Assembly (NCBI GenBank): GCA_001830475.1
Contig: MIAC01000214.1
Coordinates: 4,162-17,153, forward strand
From: Rhodospirillales bacterium RIFCSPLOWO2_12_FULL_67_15
Lineage (GTDB): Bacteria > Pseudomonadota > Alphaproteobacteria > Rhodospirillales > 2-12-FULL-67-15
Reading direction: 5' to 3'
Length of the DNA stretch: 12,992 bases
Positions 1 to 6,248 of the stretch are shown here, one piece after another. Every line of letters starts with the position of its first letter. Position 1 is the stretch's first letter. The position numbers were made by a program, and so were the translations under genes. The notes under the pieces are model-generated. The model was not told where the DNA came from, made no database searches, and worked only from the letters and a program-made list of their open reading frames with translations.

Positions 1-109
1 CAGGGGCCGAGGGGGCTGTTGATCGTCGTGATGATGATAGTCGTGGATGTGGTCCCGGTTGGCTTGGGTTTTCCTGTTGAATCGAGGGGCGACCATGTAA
101 AATAAGGTG
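1..109. other. Left-edge region with no assignable gene
   Basis: I cannot assign this stretch. Two frames stay open to the window edge. On the minus strand an ATG at 96 opens 32 codons running off the left edge; its product would be rich in His and Asp around residues 16-25 and has no Shine-Dalgarno sequence in front. On the plus strand a frame runs from base 1 to a TAA at 103-105 and would end a Val/Met-rich peptide. Third-position GC is similar in both, so neither is preferred. It could be the start of a minus-strand gene, the tail of a plus-strand gene, or non-coding DNA at the edge of an inserted element. Confidence 0.25.
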
Positions 110-143
110 GTGACCTGATTTTCTACACTGAGAATCAGGTTAC
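110..143. repeat. Inverted repeat, candidate operator of the Fic module
   Basis: Arm 1 (110-123, GTGACCTGATTTTC) and arm 2 (130-143, GAGAATCAGGTTAC) are inverted copies with 12 of 14 positions complementary and a 6-base centre. Both mismatches would be G-U pairs in RNA, so it could also fold as a stem-loop. Arm 2 runs into the -35 box of the promoter proposed for the next gene, the usual place for an autorepressor site. The adjoining gene encodes a helix-turn-helix protein, so I infer that this is its binding site. No T-run follows, so an intrinsic terminator is unlikely. Confidence 0.6.
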
Positions 144-168
144 AAATTGATATATAGCGTATTATATA
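140..168 (+). promoter_or_regulatory. Candidate sigma70-type promoter of the HTH-Fic module
   Basis: TTACAA (140-145) and TATATA (163-168) are separated by 17 bases in DNA much more AT-rich than its surroundings. Transcription would begin near 175 and leave a leader of about 37 bases before the ATG at 212. The -35 box overlaps arm 2 of the inverted repeat, which fits repression by the first gene product. The AT-rich run offers other -10 choices, such as TATAAG at 165-170. Confidence 0.5.
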
Positions 169-194
169 AGGCTGTAGGCTGATATTAACCTTTG

Positions 195-208
195 CAAAAT
201 CAGGCCAC
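195..208 (+). repeat. Third copy of the operator-like repeat, at the start of the HTH gene
   Basis: CAAAATCAGGCCAC matches the reverse complement of arm 1 (110-123) at 12 of 14 positions. It ends three bases before the ATG at 212 and contains the only Shine-Dalgarno-like bases in the leader (CAGG, 201-204). A protein bound here could block elongation or translation initiation as well as act with the upstream copies. The role is inferred; the similarity is seen directly. Confidence 0.5.
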
Positions 209-211
209 ACT

Positions 212-673
212 ATGAAAAATGACACACGGCAAAGGGCCCGCCAGCGGCTCGACGAGCGCCTTAAAGCACTGAAACCGGAAGATCGCTTCAAGACGCCCCC
301 GAAAGGCTGGCTCCGAGCGATCCGCGACGCCCTCGGCATGAGGGGCGTCCAATTTGCCCGGCGGCTCGGGATTCGTCCCCAAAGTGTGGAGACACTTGAG
401 AAGTCCGAAGCCAGCGGCTCGATCCAACTCAAGACGCTGCGCCGCGCGGCGGAAGCGCTCGAATGCACGCTCGTCTACGCGCTAGTGCCGAACAAGTCGC
501 TCGAAGAAGCGGTACGCGAGCGCGCGTACAAAATCGCGGTGCGCGATCTGGGCCGCGTCGCACATACGATGAAGCTGGAAGCGCAGGGAACCGGGGATGC
601 CGATATGGAGGCGCGGATCGACGCCTATATCCGCGATGTGCTGAAAGAGCGCGATCTCTGGAACGAGAAGTGA
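212..673 (+). CDS. HTH protein, mobile mystery protein A family (antitoxin-like)
   Basis: The 153-residue product has a Cro/CI-type helix-turn-helix at about residues 33-92, including WLRAIRDALGM, VQFARRLGI, QSVETLEKSEASGS and LKTLRRAAEAL. A charged helical tail follows. The layout and the paired Fic gene match the TIGR02612 family, which is found with its Fic partner mostly in mobile or plasmid contexts. The presumed role is to bind DNA, repress the pair and probably restrain the Fic partner; neutralisation is inferred. The ATG at 212 is the first good start after the proposed promoter, with only a weak CAGG ahead of it. Its stop TGA overlaps the GTG of the Fic gene (GTGA, 670-673), indicating translational coupling. 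Three repeat copies lie just upstream. A near match to the Fic inhibition motif, T119-x3-E123 followed by Ala, is probably chance. Confidence 0.8.
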   Translation: MKNDTRQRARQRLDERLKALKPEDRFKTPPKGWLRAIRDALGMRGVQFARRLGIRPQSVETLEKSEASGSIQLKTLRRAAEALECTLVYALVPNKSLEEAVRERAYKIAVRDLGRVAHTMKLEAQGTGDADMEARIDAYIRDVLKERDLWNEK

Positions 674-1266
674 CGGATCTGTTCCAGGAGCCCGATGACG
701 CGACACCCCTTGAGCCGGGGGAGCGCGACGGCCTGCTGCAAACCTGGATTACCCACCGCCACGACCTCAACGAGGCCGAACAGGAAAACATCGTCAACGG
801 CGCGGCCTGGGCGCGCCGTCCCCGCGGTCTTAAGGCAGTCGACCTGCTGAACGACGAATTCGCGAGAACGCTTCACAAGCGGATGTTCGGGGACGTCTGG
901 AAATGGGCTGGCACGTACCGGCAGACCGAGCGCAACATCGGCATTGCGGCGTACCGGATTCCCATGGAGATGGCGACACTGTTCGATGACGTGCGCTACT
1001 GGGCGGAGCACGCCACCTATCCGCCCGATGAGATGGCGGTCCGCCTGCATCACCGGCTTGTCGCCATCCATCCGTTTCCAAACGGCAATGGCCGGCATGC
1101 GCGGATGATGGCCGATCTACTGATCGAACGTCTTGGCGGGGAGCCCTTCAGTTGGGGCGGTGGCAGCCTCGCCGATGTCGGCGAACTGCGCGCGCGTTAT
1201 GTTGCGGCCCTGCAGGCCGCCGATGGGCACAACATCGGTCCGTTGCTGGCCTTTGCACGTTCGTGA
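670..1266 (+). CDS. Fic-domain protein, mobile mystery protein B family (toxin-like)
   Basis: This 198-residue protein carries the Fic core HPFPNGNGRHAR at residues 134-145. H134 is the expected catalytic base, the GNGR loop binds nucleotide phosphates, and R145 is the second conserved arginine. Fic enzymes usually transfer AMP or another nucleotide-derived group to a hydroxyl of a target protein; the target here is unknown. The position normally Asp or Glu is N138. The N-terminal stretch DLNEAEQENI (32-41) and the pairing with the HTH gene match TIGR02613. I chose the GTG at 670 because it overlaps the upstream stop and removes an N-terminal extension that is only the antisense-like reading of the HTH gene. 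There is no signal peptide or membrane segment, so the protein is cytoplasmic. Inferred to be the toxic half of a mobile pair inserted ahead of an essential envelope operon. Confidence 0.85.
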   Translation: MTDLFQEPDDATPLEPGERDGLLQTWITHRHDLNEAEQENIVNGAAWARRPRGLKAVDLLNDEFARTLHKRMFGDVWKWAGTYRQTERNIGIAAYRIPMEMATLFDDVRYWAEHATYPPDEMAVRLHHRLVAIHPFPNGNGRHARMMADLLIERLGGEPFSWGGGSLADVGELRARYVAALQAADGHNIGPLLAFARS

Positions 1267-1367
1267 GCCAATCCGCCGACGGTGATGATCGAAAGCCTGA
1301 CGGTCGCCGGGCGCTGAAGTTTTTAAGAATCTGGCGCGATTCCAGAGCATTGGCACCATTGGGGCAG

Positions 1368-1397
1368 TTGGCCGAAAGCCGCTTTGCGTGCTATGGT
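1368..1397 (+). promoter_or_regulatory. Candidate promoter of the lipid A/Kdo operon
   Basis: TTGGCC (1368-1373) and TATGGT (1392-1397) lie 18 bases apart, in a context (TGCTATGGT) common for alphaproteobacterial housekeeping -10 regions. The predicted RNA start near 1404 gives a leader of about 36 bases to the TTG start at 1440. The rest of the 1267-1439 gap shows no gene or convincing terminator, so read-through from the Fic module into msbA remains possible. Confidence 0.4.
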
Positions 1398-1423
1398 CCG
1401 CCTCCGACAACCCGCCGATCCGC

Positions 1424-1442
1424 GAGGAGAATCAGGCTCTTG
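1424..1442 (+). promoter_or_regulatory. Ribosome binding site deciding a TTG start for msbA
   Basis: GAGGAGA at 1424-1430 sits nine bases before the TTG at 1440-1442. The next in-frame ATG, at 1488, has no purine-rich sequence at a useful distance; GAAGGG at 1461-1466 is about 21 bases away. The site also contains GAGAATCAGG (1427-1436), identical to ten bases of operator arm 2 at 130-139. Confidence 0.6.
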
Positions 1443-3242
1443 ACCGGCATCGCCGCGCCCGAAGGGCACGCGTCCACCGCCCTGCTCATGCGCCGTCTCT
1501 TGCGCGAGAGCGTCAAGCCCTACCTGGGCTGGCTCGCGCTCGCCGTCGTCTTCATGGTCGTGATGGCGGGCGCGACCGCGCTCAGCGCCTGGCTGATGAA
1601 ACCGGTCGTCAACGACGTCTTCATCGGCCGCGACCCGGCCATGCTTTGGCTGATCGGCGGTGCGGTCCTGGCGACGTTCCTCGTCAAGGGCCTCGCCAAC
1701 TACGCCCAGGCCAGCCTGATGAGCTTCGTCGGGCTCAGGATCGTCTCCGACAACCAGAATCGCCTGTTCGCGCGCCTCGCGCGCATGGATTTGCAGTTCT
1801 TCCACGACAACGCCACCGGGCGGCTGATCTCGCGCTTCACCGTGGACGTTGGGCTGATGCGCGCGGCCGTCTCCAATGTGCTGACGGGATTCGGCAAAGA
1901 CACGCTGTCGCTAGCCGGCCTGGTGGCGGTGATGTTCATTCAGGACTGGCGGCTGGCGCTGGCGTCATTCGTCGTCTTTCCGATCGCGGTGTTGCCGATC
2001 GTGCGGCTTGGGCGGCGGATGCGGCGCGTCACCGCTCACACCCAGGAGGAAATGGGCCAATTGATGACGATCCTGGAGCAGACGTTCCAGGGCATCCGGA
2101 TCGTCAAATCCTATGTCATGGAGGAATACGAGAAGCGCCGCGTCGGCGCGATCATCGAGCGCATCTTCACCCACACCATGAAAGCGGCGCGCACCCGCGC
2201 CCGCGCCAGCCCGATCATGGAAACCCTCGGCGGAATCGCCGTCGCCTTGGTCATCGTCTATGGCGGTTCGCGGGTGATCGCGGGCGCGACCGACGCCGGC
2301 TCGTTCTTCTCTTTCATCACCGCGCTCCTGCTCGCTTACGAGCCGATGAAGCATCTCGCCAACTTGAACACCAACCTGCAGGAAGGGCTCGCCGGCGCGC
2401 AGCGTCTGTTTGCGGTGATGGACACCGAGCCCCGCGTGCGCGAAGCCGCGAATGCGCGCGCGATCGAGGTGAAGCGCGGCGCCATCCGGTTCGAGGGCGT
2501 CCGCTTTTCCTATGTTCCCGGCCGTACCGCGCTCCACGATGTGTCCTTCGAGGTCCCCGCCGGACGCACCGTCGCCTTGGTCGGGCCCTCGGGCGCGGGC
2601 AAATCCACCATTCTCAACCTGGTCCCGCGTTTCTACGATCCGGATGCGGGCGTAATCAGGATCGACGGCGTGGATGTGCGCGAGGCCACCTTCGCTTCGC
2701 TCAATCGCGCGATCGCTCTGGTGAGCCAGGAGATCACGCTGTTCGACGACACCGTGCGCGCCAACATCGCTTACGGCCGCGCCGGCGCCAGCGAGGGCGA
2801 CATCGTCGCGGCTGCCCGCGCCGCCGGGGCCGACGAGTTCATCGCCGCGCTGCCCCTGGGCTACGACACCATCGTCGGCGAACGCGGCGTCAAGCTCTCC
2901 GGCGGGCAGCGCCAGCGCCTCGCGATCGCGCGCGCCATGCTCAAGAATGCCCCGATCCTGCTCCTCGACGAGGCGACCAGCGCGCTCGATTCCGAAGCCG
3001 AACGGCAAGTCCAGGCGGCGCTCGCGCAACTGACCAAAGGGCGGACGACGCTGGTGATCGCGCACCGGCTTTCGACCGTGATGGGCGCGGATCTGATCTG
3101 CGTCGTCGAAGCGGGCCAGATCGTCGAACGGGGCACCCACGCCGAGCTTCTGGCGCGCGGCGGCGCCTACGCCCGCATCCATGCGATCCAGTTCGCGACC
3201 GCCGACGCCGCCTTGCCCGCGGCCCGCGCCGCGGAAGCGTGA
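1440..3242 (+). CDS. msbA: MsbA-type lipid A flippase (ABC exporter half-transporter)
   Basis: This 600-residue half-transporter fuses an N-terminal six-helix membrane domain (roughly residues 25-320) to a C-terminal nucleotide-binding domain. Visible motifs are Walker [10 protein letters not shown] (382-390), a Q-loop in LVSQEITLF, the signature LSGGQRQR from 486, Walker B ILLLDE with D510 and catalytic E511, and the switch histidine H542 in IAHRLS. MsbA homodimers flip core-lipid A across the inner membrane using ATP. Family members run about 580-600 residues. The preferred start is TTG at 1440 because of its strong Shine-Dalgarno; ATG at 1488 would give 584 residues. Type I exporters of this subfamily also move other lipids and drugs, but leading a waaA-lpxK-lpxL string supports the lipid A role. 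The next gene follows after 21 bases. Confidence 0.88.
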   Translation: MTGIAAPEGHASTALLMRRLLRESVKPYLGWLALAVVFMVVMAGATALSAWLMKPVVNDVFIGRDPAMLWLIGGAVLATFLVKGLANYAQASLMSFVGLRIVSDNQNRLFARLARMDLQFFHDNATGRLISRFTVDVGLMRAAVSNVLTGFGKDTLSLAGLVAVMFIQDWRLALASFVVFPIAVLPIVRLGRRMRRVTAHTQEEMGQLMTILEQTFQGIRIVKSYVMEEYEKRRVGAIIERIFTHTMKAARTRARASPIMETLGGIAVALVIVYGGSRVIAGATDAGSFFSFITALLLAYEPMKHLANLNTNLQEGLAGAQRLFAVMDTEPRVREAANARAIEVKRGAIRFEGVRFSYVPGRTALHDVSFEVPAGRTVALVGPSGAGKSTILNLVPRFYDPDAGVIRIDGVDVREATFASLNRAIALVSQEITLFDDTVRANIAYGRAGASEGDIVAAARAAGADEFIAALPLGYDTIVGERGVKLSGGQRQRLAIARAMLKNAPILLLDEATSALDSEAERQVQAALAQLTKGRTTLVIAHRLSTVMGADLICVVEAGQIVERGTHAELLARGGAYARIHAIQFATADAALPAARAAEA

Positions 3243-3263
3243 AGCCGGCGGAGCCCGCGCCCG

Positions 3264-3992
3264 GTGGCGTTGCTCAAGACATTCTTTCGCCGCGACGGCG
3301 TGCGCCGGGCGCTCTGCTGGCTCGGCGCGCAGTATATCCGCCTCGTGCATTTCTCCGGGCCCTGGACGGCGGTGCGGGGCGAAATTCCCCGCCGGTTCTG
3401 GGACCAGGGCCGGCCGTTCATTCTCTGTTTCTGGCACGGGCGGCTCCTGATGATGCCGTATGCGTGGGACCCGACCCGGACGATCCACATGCTGATTTCG
3501 CACCACCCCGACGGGCAGCTGATCGCGCACACGGTCGCCCATTTCGGCATCAAGACCGCGGCCGGTTCTTCGAGCCGCGGCGGAGCGTCGGCGCTGCGCC
3601 TGATGGTGCGGGCGCTGCAATCGGGCGAGTGCGTCGGGATCACGCCCGACGGGCCACGTGGCCCGCGCATGCGGGCGAGCGACGGCGCGATTCACGTCGC
3701 CAGGCTTTCCGGCGCGCCGCTGGTACCGGCGGCCTTCGGCGCGCGTGGGCGCGGGGTGCTAGGAAGCTGGGACCGGTTCGTCGTCGCACGGCCCTTTGCC
3801 GGAGGCGCGTTCGTCTGGGGCGAGCCGATCGAGGTCGCCCGCAACGTGGACGACGCGGCGATCGAAGCGGCGCGGCGCGCCCTCGAAGATTCGCTCAACG
3901 CGGTCACGGCGGAGGCCGACCGTCTCTGCGGCCAGGAGCCGGTCGAACCCGCACCGGTGCCGGCGTCGGCCGCAGCGGAGGCGCACCCGTGA
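3264..3992 (+). CDS. DUF374 lysophospholipid acyltransferase family protein
   Basis: The 242-residue product has the DUF374 (PF04028) pattern: CFWHGRLLMMPY near residues 55-66, SHHPDGQLIA, GSSSRGGASALR, and TPDGPRGPRM near 127-136. These blocks resemble the HX4D and later substrate-binding motifs of glycerolipid acyltransferases, so acyl transfer to a lipid at the inner membrane is likely. The acceptor is not known. An aromatic and hydrophobic N-terminal stretch (about 14-35) may bind the membrane. The GTG at 3264 is the first start after the in-frame msbA stop, with GGAG ten bases upstream. The Ala/Pro-rich tail after about residue 222 looks poorly ordered. Its stop shares one base with the ATG of waaA. 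Placement between msbA and waaA suggests a part in lipid A or outer-membrane lipid assembly. Confidence 0.82.
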   Translation: MALLKTFFRRDGVRRALCWLGAQYIRLVHFSGPWTAVRGEIPRRFWDQGRPFILCFWHGRLLMMPYAWDPTRTIHMLISHHPDGQLIAHTVAHFGIKTAAGSSSRGGASALRLMVRALQSGECVGITPDGPRGPRMRASDGAIHVARLSGAPLVPAAFGARGRGVLGSWDRFVVARPFAGGAFVWGEPIEVARNVDDAAIEAARRALEDSLNAVTAEADRLCGQEPVEPAPVPASAAAEAHP

Positions 3993-5272
3993 TGCTCGCT
4001 CTTTATCGCGCCGCGACCCATCTCCTTGGGCCGTTTGCGCGTCTCTACCTCGCCGGCCGCCTGGCCCGCGGCAAGGAGGACCGGGCGCGCTTTGCCGAGC
4101 GCCTGGGCCGACCGGGGCGCGCCCGGCCCGAGGGCCGGCTCGTCTGGGTGCACAGCGCGAGCGTCGGGGAATCGTTGTCCATCCTGCCGCTCGTTGCGCG
4201 GATTTTGGAGACGGCGGCGCGGCCGACGCAAGTCCTCGTTACCACCGGCACCGTCACCTCGGCGCGGCTGATGGGCGAGCGGCTCGTGCCAGGCGCCTTC
4301 CATCAGTTCGCGCCGGTGGATTTGCCCGGCCCCGTGCAAGCCTTTCTCGATCATTGGCGGCCCGACGCCGCGTTGTGGGTGGAATCGGAGTTCTGGCCCA
4401 ATCTTCTCTCCGCAACCCATGCGCGGAAGATTCCGGCGGCGCTCGTCCAGGGGCGCGTCTCGGATCGTTCGTATGCTGCCTGGCGGCGGGCGCCCGGCCT
4501 GATCCGCGGGCTTCTCGAGGGATTTTCCGTCTGCCTCGGCCAGAGCGCGGAAGATGTGCTGAGGCTCCGCCGGCTCGGCGCGCAGATGCCTTCATGCGTC
4601 GGCAACCTCAAGTTCGCGGCGGCGCCTTTGCCGGCGGACGAGAGGGAGCTGGCGCGGCTTCGCACGTCGTTCGGGGATCGCCCGGTCTGGTTCGCCGCCA
4701 GCACCCACCCGGGCGAGGAGGAGATGACCGCCAAGGTCCATCGCGCCCTCGCCGTCCGCCATCCCAGGCTTCTCACCGTGATCGCGCCGCGCCATCCCGA
4801 ACGGGGCGAAGACGTCGCGGCGCGGCTCAAGGAGCTTGGTTTCCGTCTCGCGCGCCGGCGCGCCGGCGAAACGCCCGGCGCCGCCGACGAGGTTTATCTC
4901 GCCGATACGCTGGGCGAGCTCGGCCTGTTCTACCGTCTCGCCCGGGTGGCGTTCATCGGCAAGTCGCTGGTGCCTGAGGGCGGGCAGAATCCGCTCGAAG
5001 CGGCACGGCTCGGCTGCCCCATCCTGTTCGGTCCGCACATGACGAATTTCGTCGAGATCGCGGGGCGTCTCGCGGACGCGGGCGCCGCCATCGAGGTCGC
5101 GAACACGGCCGATCTGGCGATGACGCTCGACCGGCTCTTCGGGGACGCGCAAGCGCGGACGCGCATGGCGGTCGCGGGCGAGAACTTGGCGAATGCGGAA
5201 TCCGGAGCGCTGGACTCCGTACTCGCCGCCCTCGCGCCGCTCCTCGACGGAAAACCCCATGCGCGCGCCTGA
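3992..5272 (+). CDS. waaA: 3-deoxy-D-manno-octulosonic acid (Kdo) transferase
   Basis: WaaA (KdtA) transfers Kdo from CMP-Kdo to the tetraacyl lipid A precursor on the cytoplasmic face of the inner membrane. The 426-residue length is close to the E. coli enzyme. The N-terminus has a short hydrophobic anchor (about 3-22), then VWVHSASVGE, where E60 matches the catalytic glutamate of this GT30 family. The C-terminal CMP-sugar-binding lobe shows FAASTHPGEEE, IAPRHPER, and FIGKSLVPEGGQNPLEAA. ATG at 3992 overlaps the previous stop by one base, with GGAGG ten bases ahead; an in-frame GTG at 3989 is equally placed and cannot be excluded. The number of Kdo residues added cannot be read from sequence. 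Its 3' end overlaps lpxK by 14 bases. Confidence 0.95.
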   Translation: MLALYRAATHLLGPFARLYLAGRLARGKEDRARFAERLGRPGRARPEGRLVWVHSASVGESLSILPLVARILETAARPTQVLVTTGTVTSARLMGERLVPGAFHQFAPVDLPGPVQAFLDHWRPDAALWVESEFWPNLLSATHARKIPAALVQGRVSDRSYAAWRRAPGLIRGLLEGFSVCLGQSAEDVLRLRRLGAQMPSCVGNLKFAAAPLPADERELARLRTSFGDRPVWFAASTHPGEEEMTAKVHRALAVRHPRLLTVIAPRHPERGEDVAARLKELGFRLARRRAGETPGAADEVYLADTLGELGLFYRLARVAFIGKSLVPEGGQNPLEAARLGCPILFGPHMTNFVEIAGRLADAGAAIEVANTADLAMTLDRLFGDAQARTRMAVAGENLANAESGALDSVLAALAPLLDGKPHARA

Positions 5273-6248
5273 GTTCTGGACCGGGACCGAGGACGCGTGG
5301 CCTGCCCGCGCGCTCGCCCCGCTCGCCCTCGCGTGGGCGGCGGCGGGTCGCGTCCGCCGCGCGCTCGTTCGCCCCTTCCGTGCCGCCGCCAAGGTGCTTT
5401 GCGTCGGCAACCTGGTCGCGGGCGGCGCCGGCAAGACCCCGCTCGTCCTCGATCTTGTCCGGCGTACCCTGCGCCGCGGACACGCGGCCCACATCCTCAC
5501 CCGCGGGTACGGCGGAACGCTCGCCGAACCGGTCAAAGTGGATTTGGCGCGGCACGGGGTTCCCGAGGTGGGCGACGAAGCGCTCTTGCTCGCCCGCCTC
5601 GCCGCGACCTGGGTTGGGCGCGACCGCGCGAAGACGGCCAAGGCCGCGTGCGCCGACGGCGCCCGGGTCCTGATCATGGACGACGGCTTCCAGAACCCGT
5701 CGCTCGCCAAGGATTTTTCGATTCTGGCGATGGACGGCGCGGTCGGCTTCGGCAACGGCCGCGTCGTTCCGGCGGGGCCGCTGCGCGAGCCGCTCGCCCA
5801 AGGGCTCGCGCGCGCGGACGCGGTCGTGATGTTCGGCCCCGACGAGAAGAACGCCGCGCTCCGCATCCAGGCGCTTCGCCCGGAACTCGCGGTGCTGCGT
5901 GCGCGCATCGCGCCCGGGCCCGAGGCGGCGCGGCTCAAGGGGCGCCCCGTTCTCGCCTTCGCCGGCATCGGCCGGCCGGAGAAGTTCTTCGCCACCGCGC
6001 GCGCGTCGGGGGTTGAGTTGCGCGACACCCTCGCTTTTCCCGATCATCACGTCTATTCGGAATCCGATCTCGCCGGCATCTTCCGCCGTGCCGCGGAATT
6101 GGGCGCGGTGCCGCTGACGACGGCCAAGGACGCGGTGCGAATTCCTCCTTCGGCGCGGGCCCAGGTCGAGGTCTTGACAATGACCCTGGTCTGGGAGGAC
6201 GAAGCGGCGCTCGAAGTTCTTCTCCACCGGTTCTTGCACTCCCGATGA
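5259..6248 (+). CDS. lpxK: Tetraacyldisaccharide 4'-kinase
   Basis: LpxK phosphorylates the 4' position of tetraacyldisaccharide 1-phosphate to make lipid IVA, using ATP at the inner membrane. The 329-residue protein shows the P-loop VGNLVAGGAGKTP (49-61), RGYGG (82-86), VGDEALLLA (104-112), MDDGFQN (140-146) and FPDHHVYS, which holds the histidine conserved in the family. The motif normally written DDGFQH is DDGFQN here, a change I believe is common in alphaproteobacteria and no sign of inactivation. The ATG at 5259 lies inside the end of waaA and is favoured by protein length; GACGG is a modest Shine-Dalgarno. A more upstream ATG at 5193 would add 22 residues overlapping waaA further. The stop forms an ATGA overlap with the next gene. 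Confidence 0.94.
   Translation: MRAPEFWTGTEDAWPARALAPLALAWAAAGRVRRALVRPFRAAAKVLCVGNLVAGGAGKTPLVLDLVRRTLRRGHAAHILTRGYGGTLAEPVKVDLARHGVPEVGDEALLLARLAATWVGRDRAKTAKAACADGARVLIMDDGFQNPSLAKDFSILAMDGAVGFGNGRVVPAGPLREPLAQGLARADAVVMFGPDEKNAALRIQALRPELAVLRARIAPGPEAARLKGRPVLAFAGIGRPEKFFATARASGVELRDTLAFPDHHVYSESDLAGIFRRAAELGAVPLTTAKDAVRIPPSARAQVEVLTMTLVWEDEAALEVLLHRFLHSR

Noticed and set aside
463..669. Upstream extension of the Fic frame from an ATG at 463
   Set aside because: It is an Arg-rich out-of-frame reading of the HTH gene; the GTG at 670 gives the family-length protein with a GTGA overlap.
1264..1317. Frame continuing after the Fic stop (to a TGA at 1315-1317) as a remnant of a disrupted gene
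   Set aside because: Only about 16 codons, with no recognisable similarity and no independent ribosome binding site of note.
1291..1325. Possible terminator after the Fic gene (GCCTG...CGGGC followed by a T-run at 1319-1325)
   Set aside because: The stem is only five pairs including a G-U, and the T-run is separated from it by about seven bases; too weak to call.
2654..2660. Another AATCAGG core, inside msbA
   Set aside because: Only the 7-base core matches, with no flanking similarity to the operator copies; expected by chance.
1965..3695. Long minus-strand open frame opposite msbA and the DUF374 gene
   Set aside because: The product is Arg/Asp/Gly-rich with no recognisable motif, and it lies exactly antisense to well-supported genes.
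1388..3991. A very long plus-strand open frame running through msbA and the DUF374 gene into waaA
   Set aside because: It is an Arg/Pro/Gly-rich shadow of the real genes caused by high GC. Only the part from 3992 onward has WaaA motifs.
4845..4870. GC-rich palindromic run (repeated CGCGCCGG) in waaA
   Set aside because: It encodes an in-frame Arg/Ala stretch and is ordinary for this GC content; no evidence of a mobile or regulatory repeat.
4592..6239. Two long minus-strand open frames opposite waaA and lpxK
   Set aside because: Composition is typical of GC-rich antisense shadows, and both overlap strongly supported coding sequences.
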